Source: an uncultured Selenomonadales bacterium (GTDB taxonomy: Bacteria > Bacillota > Negativicutes > Selenomonadales > Selenomonadaceae). From it: a stretch of DNA of 64,000 bases. The translations under genes were made by a program, and so were the position numbers. Positions 1-7,163 of the stretch are shown in pieces; position 1 is the first letter of the stretch, and every line of letters begins with the position of its first letter. The stretch spans positions 22,193 through 86,192 of the forward strand of contig ONUH01000009.1 in NCBI GenBank assembly GCA_900321035.1. Direction: 5' to 3'. The notes under the pieces are model-generated. The model did no database searches, had not been told where the DNA came from, and saw only the letters and a program-made list of their open reading frames with translations.

Positions 1-1
1 G

Positions 2-358
2 CAGCAGGCGGCGGACTACATCGTGGACCACAACCTGTCTGCGCGGCAGGCGGAGATTGTCGTAGCGCGGCTGAAGAAGAATCCGAACCTCTTCCAGCCG
101 ACAGCGAAGCTGGACGCGCCTATCAAGGCGGAGCGCGTCTTCATCACCGACGTGGAAGACCGGCTGAAGATGCTGTTCGGTGCGCCGGTCCGCATCGCGC
201 TGGGACAGAAAAAGAGCAAGATCGAGATATCCTTCAAGACGCAGGAGGACCTGGATCGTATCGTGGACGCGGTCCAGACGCTGACAAAGCAGCATGAGGA
301 CGAAGTGGAGCTGACCAAGAAAAAGCTCCGCGAAGTGTCCTGGAAGTTTACGACGTGA
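2..358 (+). CDS. parB: ParB chromosome-partitioning protein, C-terminal part (cut by window edge)
   Basis: The frame is open from the window edge, so only the last 118 residues are visible. The end of the HTH/linker region (QQAADYIVDHNLSARQAE) is followed by the family's C-terminal dimerization domain (PVRIALGQKKSKIEISF, then EEDL-like QEDLDRIV). ParB is the CTPase clamp that loads at parS sites and spreads to organise origin segregation with ParA and SMC. Two perfect parS sites lie downstream in this window (20863 and 35464). DUF4446 follows, the usual neighbour in Firmicutes. A GTG at 23 is only an internal in-frame codon, not a start. Confidence 0.9.
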   Translation, partial: QQAADYIVDHNLSARQAEIVVARLKKNPNLFQPTAKLDAPIKAERVFITDVEDRLKMLFGAPVRIALGQKKSKIEISFKTQEDLDRIVDAVQTLTKQHEDEVELTKKKLREVSWKFTT

Positions 359-373
359 GATGCGAGACCATGG

Positions 374-400
374 GGAAGGCGGCGGCCTTCCTCTTTTTTT
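374..400 (+). terminator. Rho-independent terminator after parB
   Basis: A perfect 7-bp stem (GGAAGGC / GCCTTCC) with a 4-nt loop is followed by a run of T. It lies 15 bp after the parB stop. Confidence 0.85.
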
Positions 401-660
401 ATGCCGGATTACTGATAATTTGTTATCGTAATTGCTTTTTATAACTTTTCGGCCTCTTTCAATTTTGGTCTAAAATAATACGTTTTCGTACTATATGTTA
501 TCGAAATGCACAAAATAAATGGAAATATAGATAGATATGTCCTATATTTTGGCAAAAATCGTATGGAACCGGCAGGAATTCCCGCGCAAAAAAATGAGCG
601 CAAACCGCTTCCTTTATGATATAATAAAGCGCGTATTAACCTACGGATTCTATTTCATAA
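401..660. other. AT-rich intergenic region upstream of DUF4446 gene
   Basis: About 260 bases much richer in A/T than the flanking genes. It holds a TATAAT-like -10 near 618-623 on the plus strand without a convincing -35, and a short inverted repeat GATAA-N4-TTATC at 414-427. No open frame or RNA gene was recognised, and no consensus DnaA boxes (TTATCCACA) were noticed. Confidence 0.5.
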
Positions 661-678
661 GGAGGCTTTTATAATTCT

Positions 679-1185
679 ATGAACGAAATAGTTCAATTTG
701 TCGCAGGAAATCCGGAGGCGGCCCTCGGCATCCTGGGCGGCGCGCTGGCGATTCTGCTTCTGCTGGTGCTGTACCTCCTGTCCGCCGTGTCCTCGCTGAA
801 GTCGCGCTACAACACGATGATGGTGGGGGCAGAATCGGGGACGTCGATCGAGAAAATGCTGCTCGACCACATCGCGGAGACCCGGCAGGTGGCGGAGGAG
901 AACGCGAAGCTCCGGGAGGAGAACGCGCGGATCGACGCGCTTCTGAAAACGGCGCTCACCCGCGTGGGCGTGGTGCGGTTTTCCGCGTTCCAGGACATGG
1001 GCAGCGATCTGAGCTACGCGGTGGCGATGCTGGACGCGAAAAACAATGGCGTGGTGTTTTCCAGCATCTTCGCGCGCGAGGATTCCCGCACCTATGTAAA
1101 ACCCATCGAGGGCGGGCAGTCCAAATACACCATGACGAAGGAAGAAGAGCAGGCGGTCAAAGATGCCATTGCCTCCGCAGAGTGA
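679..1185 (+). CDS. DUF4446 family membrane-anchored protein
   Basis: 168 residues. A single N-terminal membrane segment (about residues 16-40, rich in L/I/V) is followed by a coiled-coil stretch (about 55-95) and the conserved DUF4446 globular part (VGVVRFSAFQDMGSDLSYAVAML). This family is typically encoded next to parB in Firmicutes, as here, but its function is not established. A purine-rich GGAGG lies 13 nt before the ATG, longer than usual spacing. The 3' end overlaps the next gene by 23 bp, which suggests translational coupling. The call rests on the motif and the parB neighbourhood. Confidence 0.85.
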   Translation: MNEIVQFVAGNPEAALGILGGALAILLLLVLYLLSAVSSLKSRYNTMMVGAESGTSIEKMLLDHIAETRQVAEENAKLREENARIDALLKTALTRVGVVRFSAFQDMGSDLSYAVAMLDAKNNGVVFSSIFAREDSRTYVKPIEGGQSKYTMTKEEEQAVKDAIASAE

Positions 1186-1837
1186 GCTTTCTCCGGCGGG
1201 CATGCCGAAGGGCGGGGCGCTTTTCGCCCCCGGCGGGCGCGACGATTTGCTGGCCGCAGCGGAAGCACGGCTTTCGGAGGCGGCAGGCGTCTGGCGCATG
1301 CGCCTTTTGGCGCGGGACCTGATCGGCGCCCTCGGTCCCGCCGTCGAGCGCGCGCTGCATGACGCGGGGCTTTCCGCCCGTCTGCGTCGCGTCGTTTCCG
1401 TCCGCATCACGCGCGGCGTCCGCGAATACGGCTCCTGCAACATTCCCCGCGCCGACGACGGCATTTGCCGGCTCGCGTTCAGCGGGCATCTCTTTTTTCC
1501 GGGCAACGCCGCCGTCCTCCTGGACGTGGTCGCCCACGAGCTGCTGCACGCCTGCCTGCCGCCGGGGGAGGGCCACGGCGGGATGTTCCATCGGGGCATG
1601 GCGGCGCTGAACGAGAGGCTGGGGCTCCATATCCAAGTCTATTCGGAAAAGACGGCGATCCGGCAGTCCGAGGCGCTCTACCGCTACAAGGTGGTCTGCG
1701 CCGCCTGCGGGCACGCGTTTTACTATCTGCGGGCGGGCGCGGTGGTCAAGCATCCGTCCCGGTACCGCTGCGCGAAATGCGGCAAAGGGGCTTTCGAGGT
1801 CTATCGACTGGAGACAATTGAAAACGCAGAAGCGTAA
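1163..1837 (+). CDS. SprT-like zinc metalloprotease-fold protein
   Basis: 224 residues. The centre carries the zincin motif HELLH with a downstream HGGMFHRGM, supplying the third ligand region, as in SprT/Spartan-like proteins. The C-terminus has a zinc ribbon with two CxxC pairs (CAACGH and CAKCGK). The family includes the eukaryotic DNA-protein crosslink protease Spartan; bacterial SprT roles are poorly defined. No signal peptide is seen, so it should be cytoplasmic. It starts inside the end of the DUF4446 gene and is followed at once by a terminator, so the two form a small operon. Confidence 0.8.
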   Translation: MPLPPQSELSPAGMPKGGALFAPGGRDDLLAAAEARLSEAAGVWRMRLLARDLIGALGPAVERALHDAGLSARLRRVVSVRITRGVREYGSCNIPRADDGICRLAFSGHLFFPGNAAVLLDVVAHELLHACLPPGEGHGGMFHRGMAALNERLGLHIQVYSEKTAIRQSEALYRYKVVCAACGHAFYYLRAGAVVKHPSRYRCAKCGKGAFEVYRLETIENAEA

Positions 1838-1838
1838 A

Positions 1839-1867
1839 ACTTCCGGGCGGCTGCCCGGAAGTTTTTT
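1839..1867 (+). terminator. Rho-independent terminator after SprT-like gene
   Basis: The stem ACTTCCGGGC / GCCCGGAAGT is followed by a T run, immediately after the stop codon. Confidence 0.9.
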
Positions 1868-1888
1868 GTCGGCCGCGCGCATTTGTAT

Positions 1889-1918
1889 TTGACAGGGGCG
1901 GCAAGGAAACTATATAAT
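1889..1918 (+). promoter_or_regulatory. Strong sigma-A-type promoter for cbiK
   Basis: A perfect TTGACA (1889-1894) and a perfect TATAAT (1913-1918) are separated by 18 bp. The leader of about 110 nt that follows holds an inverted repeat (ACTGATATG ... CATATCGGT, one G-U) whose role is unknown. No B12-box was found in it. Confidence 0.8.
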
Positions 1919-2038
1919 GAAATAAAAACTGATATGTTCATATAAATATTCATTTCCATATCGGTCTGCCTGCCTTTCCCGAAGGGCGGGCCGGAACAGG
2001 AAAATCGGAATCAGAATCTACACAAGGGGAGTTTCTGC

Positions 2039-2989
2039 ATGGAAAAGGAAAAGGCGATGCGGACGCATAAAGGCGCGGGCTATACGCTGCACGAGGAAGT
2101 CAGGAAGCCGACTCCGGCCCTTTTGCGCGCGTCGCAGATCGGGGTGCTGTCTTACGACGAGCCTTCGCTGGCGGCGCAGGAAGACAAAGACGCGCTCCTC
2201 GTCGTGTCCTACGGCGCGGCGCGGAAAGAGGCCCGGGAGGCGGCGGTGGAGCCGCTGATGGAAGCCATCTCCGAGGCGAATCCCGAGACCGACATTTTCG
2301 AGGCCTATACGTCTTCAATCATGCGCGCCAAGGCGAAGGAGTCGGCGGGTGTGGAGATCCTGTCGGCGGAGGAGGCGCTGGGAGCGCTGCTCCAAGCCGG
2401 CTATACACGGGTGGCAATCGCCTCCCTGCATCTGTTCCCCGGCGCGGAGTACGTCGGCCTGGTGGAGCTGTTCAACGCCTGCAAGAAAAAATTCAAGCGG
2501 TTGGTGCTGGGCGCGCCGCTGATGTATTGGATGGGGCAGGAAGAGCAGCGGGACGACGCGGCGGATCTGACGAAGGCGCTGCGGGAATCGCTGCCGCCTC
2601 AGGCGGAGGACGAGGCGGTGCTGGTGATGGCCCACGGCACGCAGCATCCTTCCAACTCGTTTTACGCGGCGCTCCAAACGCGGTTCGAGATGGCGGGCTG
2701 GGACCGGGCTTTCGTCTATACGCTGGCGGGTTGGCCGCGGCTGGAACACGTCACGCCGATTCTCAAGGAAAAGGGAATCCGCCGAGTGCGGTTGGTGCCG
2801 CTGATGCTGGCGGTAGGCGCGCACGCCTCCCGGGACATGGCGGGGGACGCCCCCGGCTCCCATCGTTCGCAGCTTTTGGCCGAGGGTTTCGAGGTTGAAG
2901 TCTTCCAAAAAGGACTGGGCGAGCTTCCCGCCGTGCGGGAGCTTTATGTGGAGCGCGCCAACGAGGCATGGGACAAGCTGCGCCAGTGA
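2039..2989 (+). CDS. cbiK: Sirohydrochlorin cobaltochelatase (anaerobic type)
   Basis: 316 residues. CbiK inserts Co2+ into sirohydrochlorin (or its precorrin-2 form) in the oxygen-independent cobalamin pathway. Family features seen are the N-terminal strand ALLVVSYGAA, the LHLFPGAEY segment (His about 131), MAHGTQHPSNSF, and GAHASRDMAGD (His about 262), which match the two metal-binding His of CbiK. About 50 residues precede the core domain and look like a divergent extension; no signal peptide is evident. AAGGGGAG sits 8 nt before the ATG. It stands alone rather than in a cbi operon, behind its own strong promoter. A general CbiX/HemH-like chelatase role is less likely. Confidence 0.85.
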   Translation: MEKEKAMRTHKGAGYTLHEEVRKPTPALLRASQIGVLSYDEPSLAAQEDKDALLVVSYGAARKEAREAAVEPLMEAISEANPETDIFEAYTSSIMRAKAKESAGVEILSAEEALGALLQAGYTRVAIASLHLFPGAEYVGLVELFNACKKKFKRLVLGAPLMYWMGQEEQRDDAADLTKALRESLPPQAEDEAVLVMAHGTQHPSNSFYAALQTRFEMAGWDRAFVYTLAGWPRLEHVTPILKEKGIRRVRLVPLMLAVGAHASRDMAGDAPGSHRSQLLAEGFEVEVFQKGLGELPAVRELYVERANEAWDKLRQ

Positions 2990-3379
2990 CGCTTTTCTCG
3001 GCGCATCCCTTCGTCGGACATAGCCGTATCCAAAAATTCCAAGTTGTTTTCGATTATATTATTACGATAACGCGATTTTTAATCGGTAATTTCATAGAAA
3101 AATATATGGCGGCCGTTTGTGAATGGACGGCCGCCCGACGCAAAAGGAACCGCTGTACAAGTCATTTCCCGAAACCGTTTGGCAGGGAAACACCTGATTT
3201 GACTTGTCCGGCGGTTCCTAAAAGTTTTTTTGCCTATTTTAGTAATTTGCCGTATAATATAAGAGAACGAGAACGATACGCCTGTCCTGAAAGTGAAGGC
3301 AGGGCAAGGGGGGATGCCGCTCGGAAGCGATTGCGGGGGCAAAATAGTTTCTCATATTATATGAAGGGGTGTGTTGCTG
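2990..3379. other. Intergenic region between cbiK and the small ATPase gene
   Basis: 390 bases with no supported gene. The first 150 bases show nothing recognisable apart from an A/T-rich stretch near 3050-3115. The centre is the long hairpin described at 3145-3231. An open frame bridging the end of cbiK into this region has no coding character. Confidence 0.6.
3145..3231 (+). terminator. Long terminator-like hairpin
   Basis: Arms of 20 nt (AGGAACCGCTGTACAAGTCA and its near-complement at 3200-3219, differing only at G-U-compatible positions) enclose a second stem TTTCCC / GGGAAA. A run of seven T follows at 3225-3231. It would end transcripts from cbiK, but it is much longer than the other terminators here. 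Confidence 0.6.
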
Positions 3380-3886
3380 ATGGTTCCTATGAAATACAAG
3401 GGGCTTGGCTTTGAGCGGTATGATTCCGACGCTTACAACAAAGAGGCGGTCGCCACGATGAAGGGGCTGGTCGCGGAAACGGAGAAAGGCGCTTTCGTTT
3501 ACGGCCCGCCGGGTACGGGAAAGAGCATGCTGGTGGCGGTGTTCGCCAATGAGAAGGAGAAAGCGGGAACGGATACGTTGTTCCTGACGGCGGCGGAACT
3601 TTTTTCGGAGACGCTGGGCGCGGCGAACGAGACGGCGCGCATAAAATTCTGTGAGAAAGCGGAGTCGGCGCCCTGCCTCGTGCTGGACGACCTGGACGCC
3701 GCGCATTTGAACCAGGAGGCAGGCGAGACGCTGATCGGTCTTTTGAAGGTACGGGAAGGAAAGAAACTGCAGACGATCGTGGCCAGCAAATTCCCGCTGG
3801 CGGACGTGCCCGCGAAGACCGAGGGCGTGGGCGAGGAACTGCACGAGATGCTGAAAGACCTCAGCGCCCACGTGGTATTGAAATAA
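3380..3886 (+). CDS. Small DnaC/IstB-like AAA+ ATPase
   Basis: 168 residues from the ATG at 3380, chosen because AAGGGG ends 10 nt upstream; an in-frame GTG at 3371 is too close to that site. Walker A is GPPGTGKS (about residues 38-45), Walker B is LVLDDLD (about 95-101), and a sensor-1-like strand TIVASKF follows. The fold resembles the ATPase core of DnaC, DnaI and IstB, but the N-terminal partner-binding domain of those loaders and the C-terminal arginine-finger region are short or absent. No transposase is adjacent. Its function is unknown; a helicase-loader-like or chaperone-like role is only a guess. Confidence 0.65.
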   Translation: MVPMKYKGLGFERYDSDAYNKEAVATMKGLVAETEKGAFVYGPPGTGKSMLVAVFANEKEKAGTDTLFLTAAELFSETLGAANETARIKFCEKAESAPCLVLDDLDAAHLNQEAGETLIGLLKVREGKKLQTIVASKFPLADVPAKTEGVGEELHEMLKDLSAHVVLK

Positions 3887-3904
3887 TAAATGCGACAATA
3901 AGGA

Positions 3905-3938
3905 AACCCGGACAGCCGATGGGCCGTCCGGGTTTTTT
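3905..3938. terminator. Bidirectional terminator between ATPase gene and azlD
   Basis: The perfect stem AACCCGGAC / GTCCGGGTT with a T run on the plus strand lies between two convergent genes. Confidence 0.85.
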
Positions 3939-3949
3939 CGTACGCGCGG

Positions 3950-4261
3950 TTATCCGACGAGGAAGCGCTCCGCTACAAATACGGCGACGCAGCAGAAGGC
4001 CGAGACTTTGAAAAGGCTCGCGCCGAACCACGCCATGGCCGTTCCGACGAGCAGCGCCAAAAGGCCGGAGGCCGGGGTCTGCGTCGCGTGCACGATGTCG
4101 GGGAACGTCATTACCGCCAACGTGATATAAGGAACGTAAAAGAGGAAGGACCGGATAAAGCGGCTCTTGATCTGGCGGCGGATCAGGGTCAGCGGCAGGA
4201 TGCGGATGGAAAGCGTGACCGCCGACATTACGAGCAGGTACATCCAAATGCTGTGCGTCAT
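3950..4261 (-). CDS. azlD: AzlD family branched-chain amino acid exporter subunit
   Basis: 103 residues with about three to four membrane spans. It matches the AzlD family by length, by the basic loop SIRILPLTLIRRQIKSRFIRSF, and by the following YVPYITLAVMTFPDIV. With AzlC it forms a two-component inner-membrane exporter of branched-chain amino acids (established for Bacillus AzlCD). It lies 36 bp downstream of azlC in the same direction, the normal azlCD order. Confidence 0.85.
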   Translation of the reverse strand: MTHSIWMYLLVMSAVTLSIRILPLTLIRRQIKSRFIRSFLFYVPYITLAVMTFPDIVHATQTPASGLLALLVGTAMAWFGASLFKVSAFCCVAVFVAERFLVG

Positions 4262-4297
4262 GTTATTGCCTCCATTGATTTCTGTAACGGCGATTAT

Positions 4298-5026
4298 TTA
4301 CTCGTCTCTCGGGTATTTTGCGGCGGCGACGGCGGCGAGTATTACCGTCAGCAGGATGGTCCGCGTGCCGCCGGAAAGCTCCGAGATTACGGGCAGCACC
4401 GAGGCGGCAAAGCTCGCAGCGAAGGCGATGGCCACGAACATGCCGATGACGCGGTTTTTCCGGGCGGGTGGAATGATGATGGCGAGGAACATGCCGTAGA
4501 GCGCCACGGAAAGGGCGCTGACCACCGCCGCCGGCAGGGCGTTGCCCGCGATGATGCCGACGGCCGTTCCCACCGACCAGCCGGGCAGCGCGACCAGCAT
4601 CGCGCCGTAGTTGTAATAAGGATCGAGGGGGGCGGGTCGGGCGGCGGAAATGCCGAAGATTTCGTCGGTCACGTCGAAGCCCACGAAGATCCGGTGCCAA
4701 ATGGAGGCGTCCGGCGAGAACCGCTGGCTCAGGACGCAGCTCATCAAAAGATACCGGGCGTTGGCGACGAGCGTGATCAGGGCCATTTCCAGATAGGGGC
4801 GGTCGGCGGCGATGACGATGAACGCGGCATATTCGCCCGCCGATGCGTTATTGAAGAAACTGGCGAGGAACCCCTGGAAAGGGGAAAGTCCCGCGTTTCG
4901 CGCGGCGATGCCCAGCGTGAAGGCCACGACGAAATAGCCGAGGGCGATGGGCATGCCGTCCCGCACGCCCTCCTGCAGCGCCTGCCTGTGGGTGGATAGA
5001 AGCCCCGATTTGTTCAGCGACGTCAT
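4298..5026 (-). CDS. azlC: AzlC family branched-chain amino acid exporter subunit
   Basis: 242 residues and mostly hydrophobic, with six to eight predicted membrane spans. Family-typical stretches are GVRDGMPIALGYFVVAFTLGI at the N-terminus, FFNNASAGEYAAF, and NARYLLMSCVLSQRF. It is the large subunit of the AzlCD branched-chain amino acid exporter. AGGAGAACAACC precedes the start, giving a good ribosome-binding site. azlD follows directly. No regulator gene (Lrp or AzlB) is adjacent. Confidence 0.88.
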   Translation of the reverse strand: MTSLNKSGLLSTHRQALQEGVRDGMPIALGYFVVAFTLGIAARNAGLSPFQGFLASFFNNASAGEYAAFIVIAADRPYLEMALITLVANARYLLMSCVLSQRFSPDASIWHRIFVGFDVTDEIFGISAARPAPLDPYYNYGAMLVALPGWSVGTAVGIIAGNALPAAVVSALSVALYGMFLAIIIPPARKNRVIGMFVAIAFAASFAASVLPVISELSGGTRTILLTVILAAVAAAKYPRDE

Positions 5027-5751
5027 AAGATGGTTGTTCTCCTTGCGTAAAATTGCTTTTTATTTTAATGAAAGCGGTTCTATTTGTAAAGAGGAAGAAG
5101 GCGGGGAAGGTTTTTTTCTTTTATTTGTTGCATGCGAAAGGGTTTGGCAATGGCTTGTATGATTATTTGTGTTATGCGTCGTGCAACTTATTTGACGGGG
5201 CTTCGCCCCTTCAAACTTCCCCACCAGCAGGGACTACGTCCCCGCTGGACACCCCTGAAAGGCCCTGCGGGGCCAAAGATTCCGCGGTGAAAGCTTAGGA
5301 TAGCTTATCGGGCAGTTTATCCCGCGTTTCAGCCTCTTGGCAACTTATACTTTAGCCCATTTTTGCGGGTTAGAGATCTATCGGCGCAGATGTAATCCAA
5401 ATTATGTAACATGGGCTAAAGTTTAAGTTATTCCAACCGTGAGCGCGGGATAAACGGTTCCTAAAGTTATTCCTTCCTTTCACCGCGGAATCCCGGGCCC
5501 GCAGGCCCCTAAGGGAGGATTCAAAGGGAGGAACGCCCTTTGCAGGGTTCCAGGGGCGGCGCCCCTGGTATAATTACACAATGATGAATAGTCGTATAAG
5601 CCAACATCAAAACCTTTCGCTAAAAAGAAAAACTATCAACGAACCGTTCGGCGAAAAAAATCCGAACGGTACTTTCCCTCCCGGTTCATTCCTTTTTCAT
5701 ACTGCGTTGCTATCATGACCGCAATACGACACTAAGGAGGCAAATATTTTC
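5027..5751. other. Repeat-rich intergenic region between azlC and htpX
   Basis: 725 bases with no supported gene. From left to right it holds a T-rich stretch near 5050-5135, a GGGGC/GCCCC hairpin (5196-5213), a second hairpin around 5223-5250, the large inverted repeat (5264-5505), further short palindromes (5530-5570), and then the htpX leader. GGAGGC at 5736-5741 is the htpX ribosome-binding site. Confidence 0.6.
5264..5505. repeat. Large imperfect inverted repeat with three conserved box pairs
   Basis: Three perfect complementary box pairs are nested in order. ATTCCGCGGTGAAA (5279-5292) pairs with 5478-5491, GTTTATCCCGCG (5315-5326) with 5444-5455, and ACTTTAGCCCAT (5349-5360) with 5411-5422. 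The DNA between boxes has diverged and the centre is 50 bases. Outer CCTGCGGG/CCCGCAGG pairs extend the arms to 5264-5505. No open frame or transposase is inside. It could be a MITE-like element or a long structured RNA. Confidence 0.7.
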
Positions 5752-6627
5752 ATGAATACATTGAAGACCACATTGTTGATGGCGCTCCTGACCGGAATTC
5801 TGATCGCCGTGGGCGGCAGCTTCGGCGGGCGGAACGGCGCGATGATCATGCTGGTGTTTTCCCTCGGCATGAATTTCTTCTCCTATTGGTACAGCGACAA
5901 GATGGTGCTGGCGGCTTACCACGCGCAGGAGATTACCCGCGCGCAGGCGCCGGAGCTGTACGGGCTGGTGGAAAAGCTCGCGCAGAAGGCGGAGCTTCCG
6001 ATGCCAAAGGTTTGCGTGATCCAGTCCGCGACGCCGAACGCGTTCGCCACGGGGCGCAACCCCGAGCACGCGGCTGTCGCCGTCACCACCGGCATCATGG
6101 AGGTGCTGGATTACGACGAGCTGGGCGGCGTGCTCGCCCATGAGCTTTCCCACGTCAAGCATCGGGACACCCTGATTTCCACGGTCGCGGCGTCCATCGC
6201 CGGCGTGATTTCCACCATCGGGCACATTGCCCAGTGGGCGGCGATCTTCGGCGGCGGACGGTCCAGCAGCCGCGATGACAACGGCGGCGCGCTGGGGCTG
6301 CTGTTCACGATTATCGTGGCGCCCTTCGCGGCGATGATGATCCAGCTCGCGATATCGCGCTCCCGGGAATACGAAGCGGACAAGAGCGGCGGCGAGATCT
6401 GCGGCAATCCGCTGTCGCTGGCCTCGGCCCTCGAGAAGCTCGATTACGCGTCCTCCAGGATGCGGCCGCTGGCGGGAGCTACGACCTCCACGGCGCACAT
6501 GTGCATCGTGAATCCGCTGAAAGGCGCGAACGTGACCTTCTCGAGCCTCTTCAGCACCCACCCCTCCACCCAGGACCGCGTGGCGCGGCTGAAAGAGCAG
6601 GCGCGGGAAATGCGCTACGCCCGGTAA
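5752..6627 (+). CDS. htpX: HtpX family membrane zinc protease
   Basis: 291 residues. HtpX is an inner-membrane M48 metalloprotease that helps degrade misfolded membrane proteins. Two N-terminal membrane spans (about residues 8-22 and 27-45) precede the zinc site HELSH (about 130-134). Two more hydrophobic segments follow (about 145-165 and 180-200), then the third-ligand helix SREYEADKSGGE. The C-terminal FSTHPSTQDRVARL is typical of HtpX. Length and motif order are normal. It is a single-gene unit with a terminator immediately after. Confidence 0.92.
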   Translation: MNTLKTTLLMALLTGILIAVGGSFGGRNGAMIMLVFSLGMNFFSYWYSDKMVLAAYHAQEITRAQAPELYGLVEKLAQKAELPMPKVCVIQSATPNAFATGRNPEHAAVAVTTGIMEVLDYDELGGVLAHELSHVKHRDTLISTVAASIAGVISTIGHIAQWAAIFGGGRSSSRDDNGGALGLLFTIIVAPFAAMMIQLAISRSREYEADKSGGEICGNPLSLASALEKLDYASSRMRPLAGATTSTAHMCIVNPLKGANVTFSSLFSTHPSTQDRVARLKEQAREMRYAR

Positions 6628-6640
6628 GAAGAGAAAACGC

Positions 6641-6680
6641 AAAAAAGCACGGAACATCGGCGTTCCGTGCTTTTCTTTTT
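6641..6680. terminator. Bidirectional terminator between htpX and tRNA cluster
   Basis: The perfect 13-bp stem AAAAGCACGGAAC / GTTCCGTGCTTTT has T runs on both strands. It serves htpX on plus and the tRNA operon on minus. Confidence 0.9.
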
Positions 6681-6682
6681 TG

Positions 6683-6758
6683 TGGTGCCTCAGAGTGGAA
6701 TCGAACCGCTGACACAGGGATTTTCAGTCCCTTGCTCTACCAACTGAGCTACCGAGGC
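6683..6758 (-). tRNA. tRNA-Phe (GAA)
   Basis: 76 nt with an encoded CCA end. The anticodon loop contains GAA between GACT and AATC, the T-loop is GGTTCGATTCC, and the acceptor stem begins GCCTCGG. It is last of four tRNAs transcribed leftward. Confidence 0.95.
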
Positions 6759-6799
6759 GTTTCCGATATGAATTCCGCGCAGGGCGCGGGTGTTTGCGA

Positions 6800-6876
6800 T
6801 GGCGACCCGAATGGGACTTGAACCCATGATCTCCGCCGTGACAGGGCGGCATTCTAACCAACTGAACTACCGGGCC
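6800..6876 (-). tRNA. tRNA-Asp (GTC)
   Basis: 77 nt with encoded CCA. The anticodon is GTC, the acceptor stem GGCCCGG, the discriminator G as expected for Asp, and the T-arm GGGTTCAAGTCCC. Confidence 0.95.
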
Positions 6877-6881
6877 GGATA

Positions 6882-6956
6882 TGGTGACGCGTACGGGATT
6901 TGAACCCATGTTACCGCCGTGAAAGGGCGGTGTCTTAACCACTTGACCAACGCGCC
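6882..6956 (-). tRNA. tRNA-Glu (TTC)
   Basis: 75 nt with encoded CCA. The anticodon is TTC in the loop CTTTCAC, the acceptor stem GGCGCGT pairs with ACGCGTC, and the T-arm is GGGTTCAAATCCC. Confidence 0.95.
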
Positions 6957-6957
6957 G

Positions 6958-7033
6958 TGGTGGCTCGCCCGGGATTTGAACCCGGGACCCTCTGATTAAA
7001 AGTCAGATGCTCTGCCAGCTGAGCTAGCGAACC
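6958..7033 (-). tRNA. tRNA-Lys (TTT)
   Basis: 76 nt with encoded CCA. The anticodon loop CTTTTAA gives anticodon TTT, and the acceptor stem GGTTCGC pairs with GCGAGCC. It is the first tRNA behind the promoter at 7057-7086. Its CCA end abuts the tRNA-Glu start, so the cluster is one processed transcript. Confidence 0.95.
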
Positions 7034-7056
7034 ATTGCGCCAAAAGGTGCTTATAA

Positions 7057-7086
7057 AGTATAAAGGAAACAAACGCGCTTTGTCAA
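7057..7086 (-). promoter_or_regulatory. Promoter of the tRNA operon
   Basis: Read on the minus strand, TTGACA (7086-7081) and TATACT (7062-7057) are separated by 18 bp. The tRNA-Lys start lies 23 bp beyond the -10. Confidence 0.8.
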
Positions 7087-7099
7087 GACATAATCTGTC

Positions 7100-7128
7100 T
7101 TGCGATTTGCAGAGCAAAGTGTTATACT
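7100..7128 (+). promoter_or_regulatory. Promoter of the GGDEF gene
   Basis: TTGCGA (7100-7105), a 17-bp spacer and TATACT (7123-7128) lie 36 bp before the GTG start. It is divergent from the tRNA promoter. Confidence 0.6.
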
Positions 7129-7163
7129 TTCTTCGGTATATTTCGGGAAATGGGGGGATCGGC

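Noticed and set aside
414..427. Fur box upstream of DUF4446 gene
   Set aside because: GATAA-N4-TTATC is too short and the gene has no link to iron; kept only as a noted inverted repeat.
1919..2038. Cobalamin riboswitch in the cbiK leader
   Set aside because: No B12-box (GCCACTG-like) or matching core was found; only a simple inverted repeat is present.
2968..3414. Gene bridging the end of cbiK and the small ATPase
   Set aside because: It runs through the long hairpin and A/T-rich DNA, has no ribosome-binding site and no recognisable protein character.
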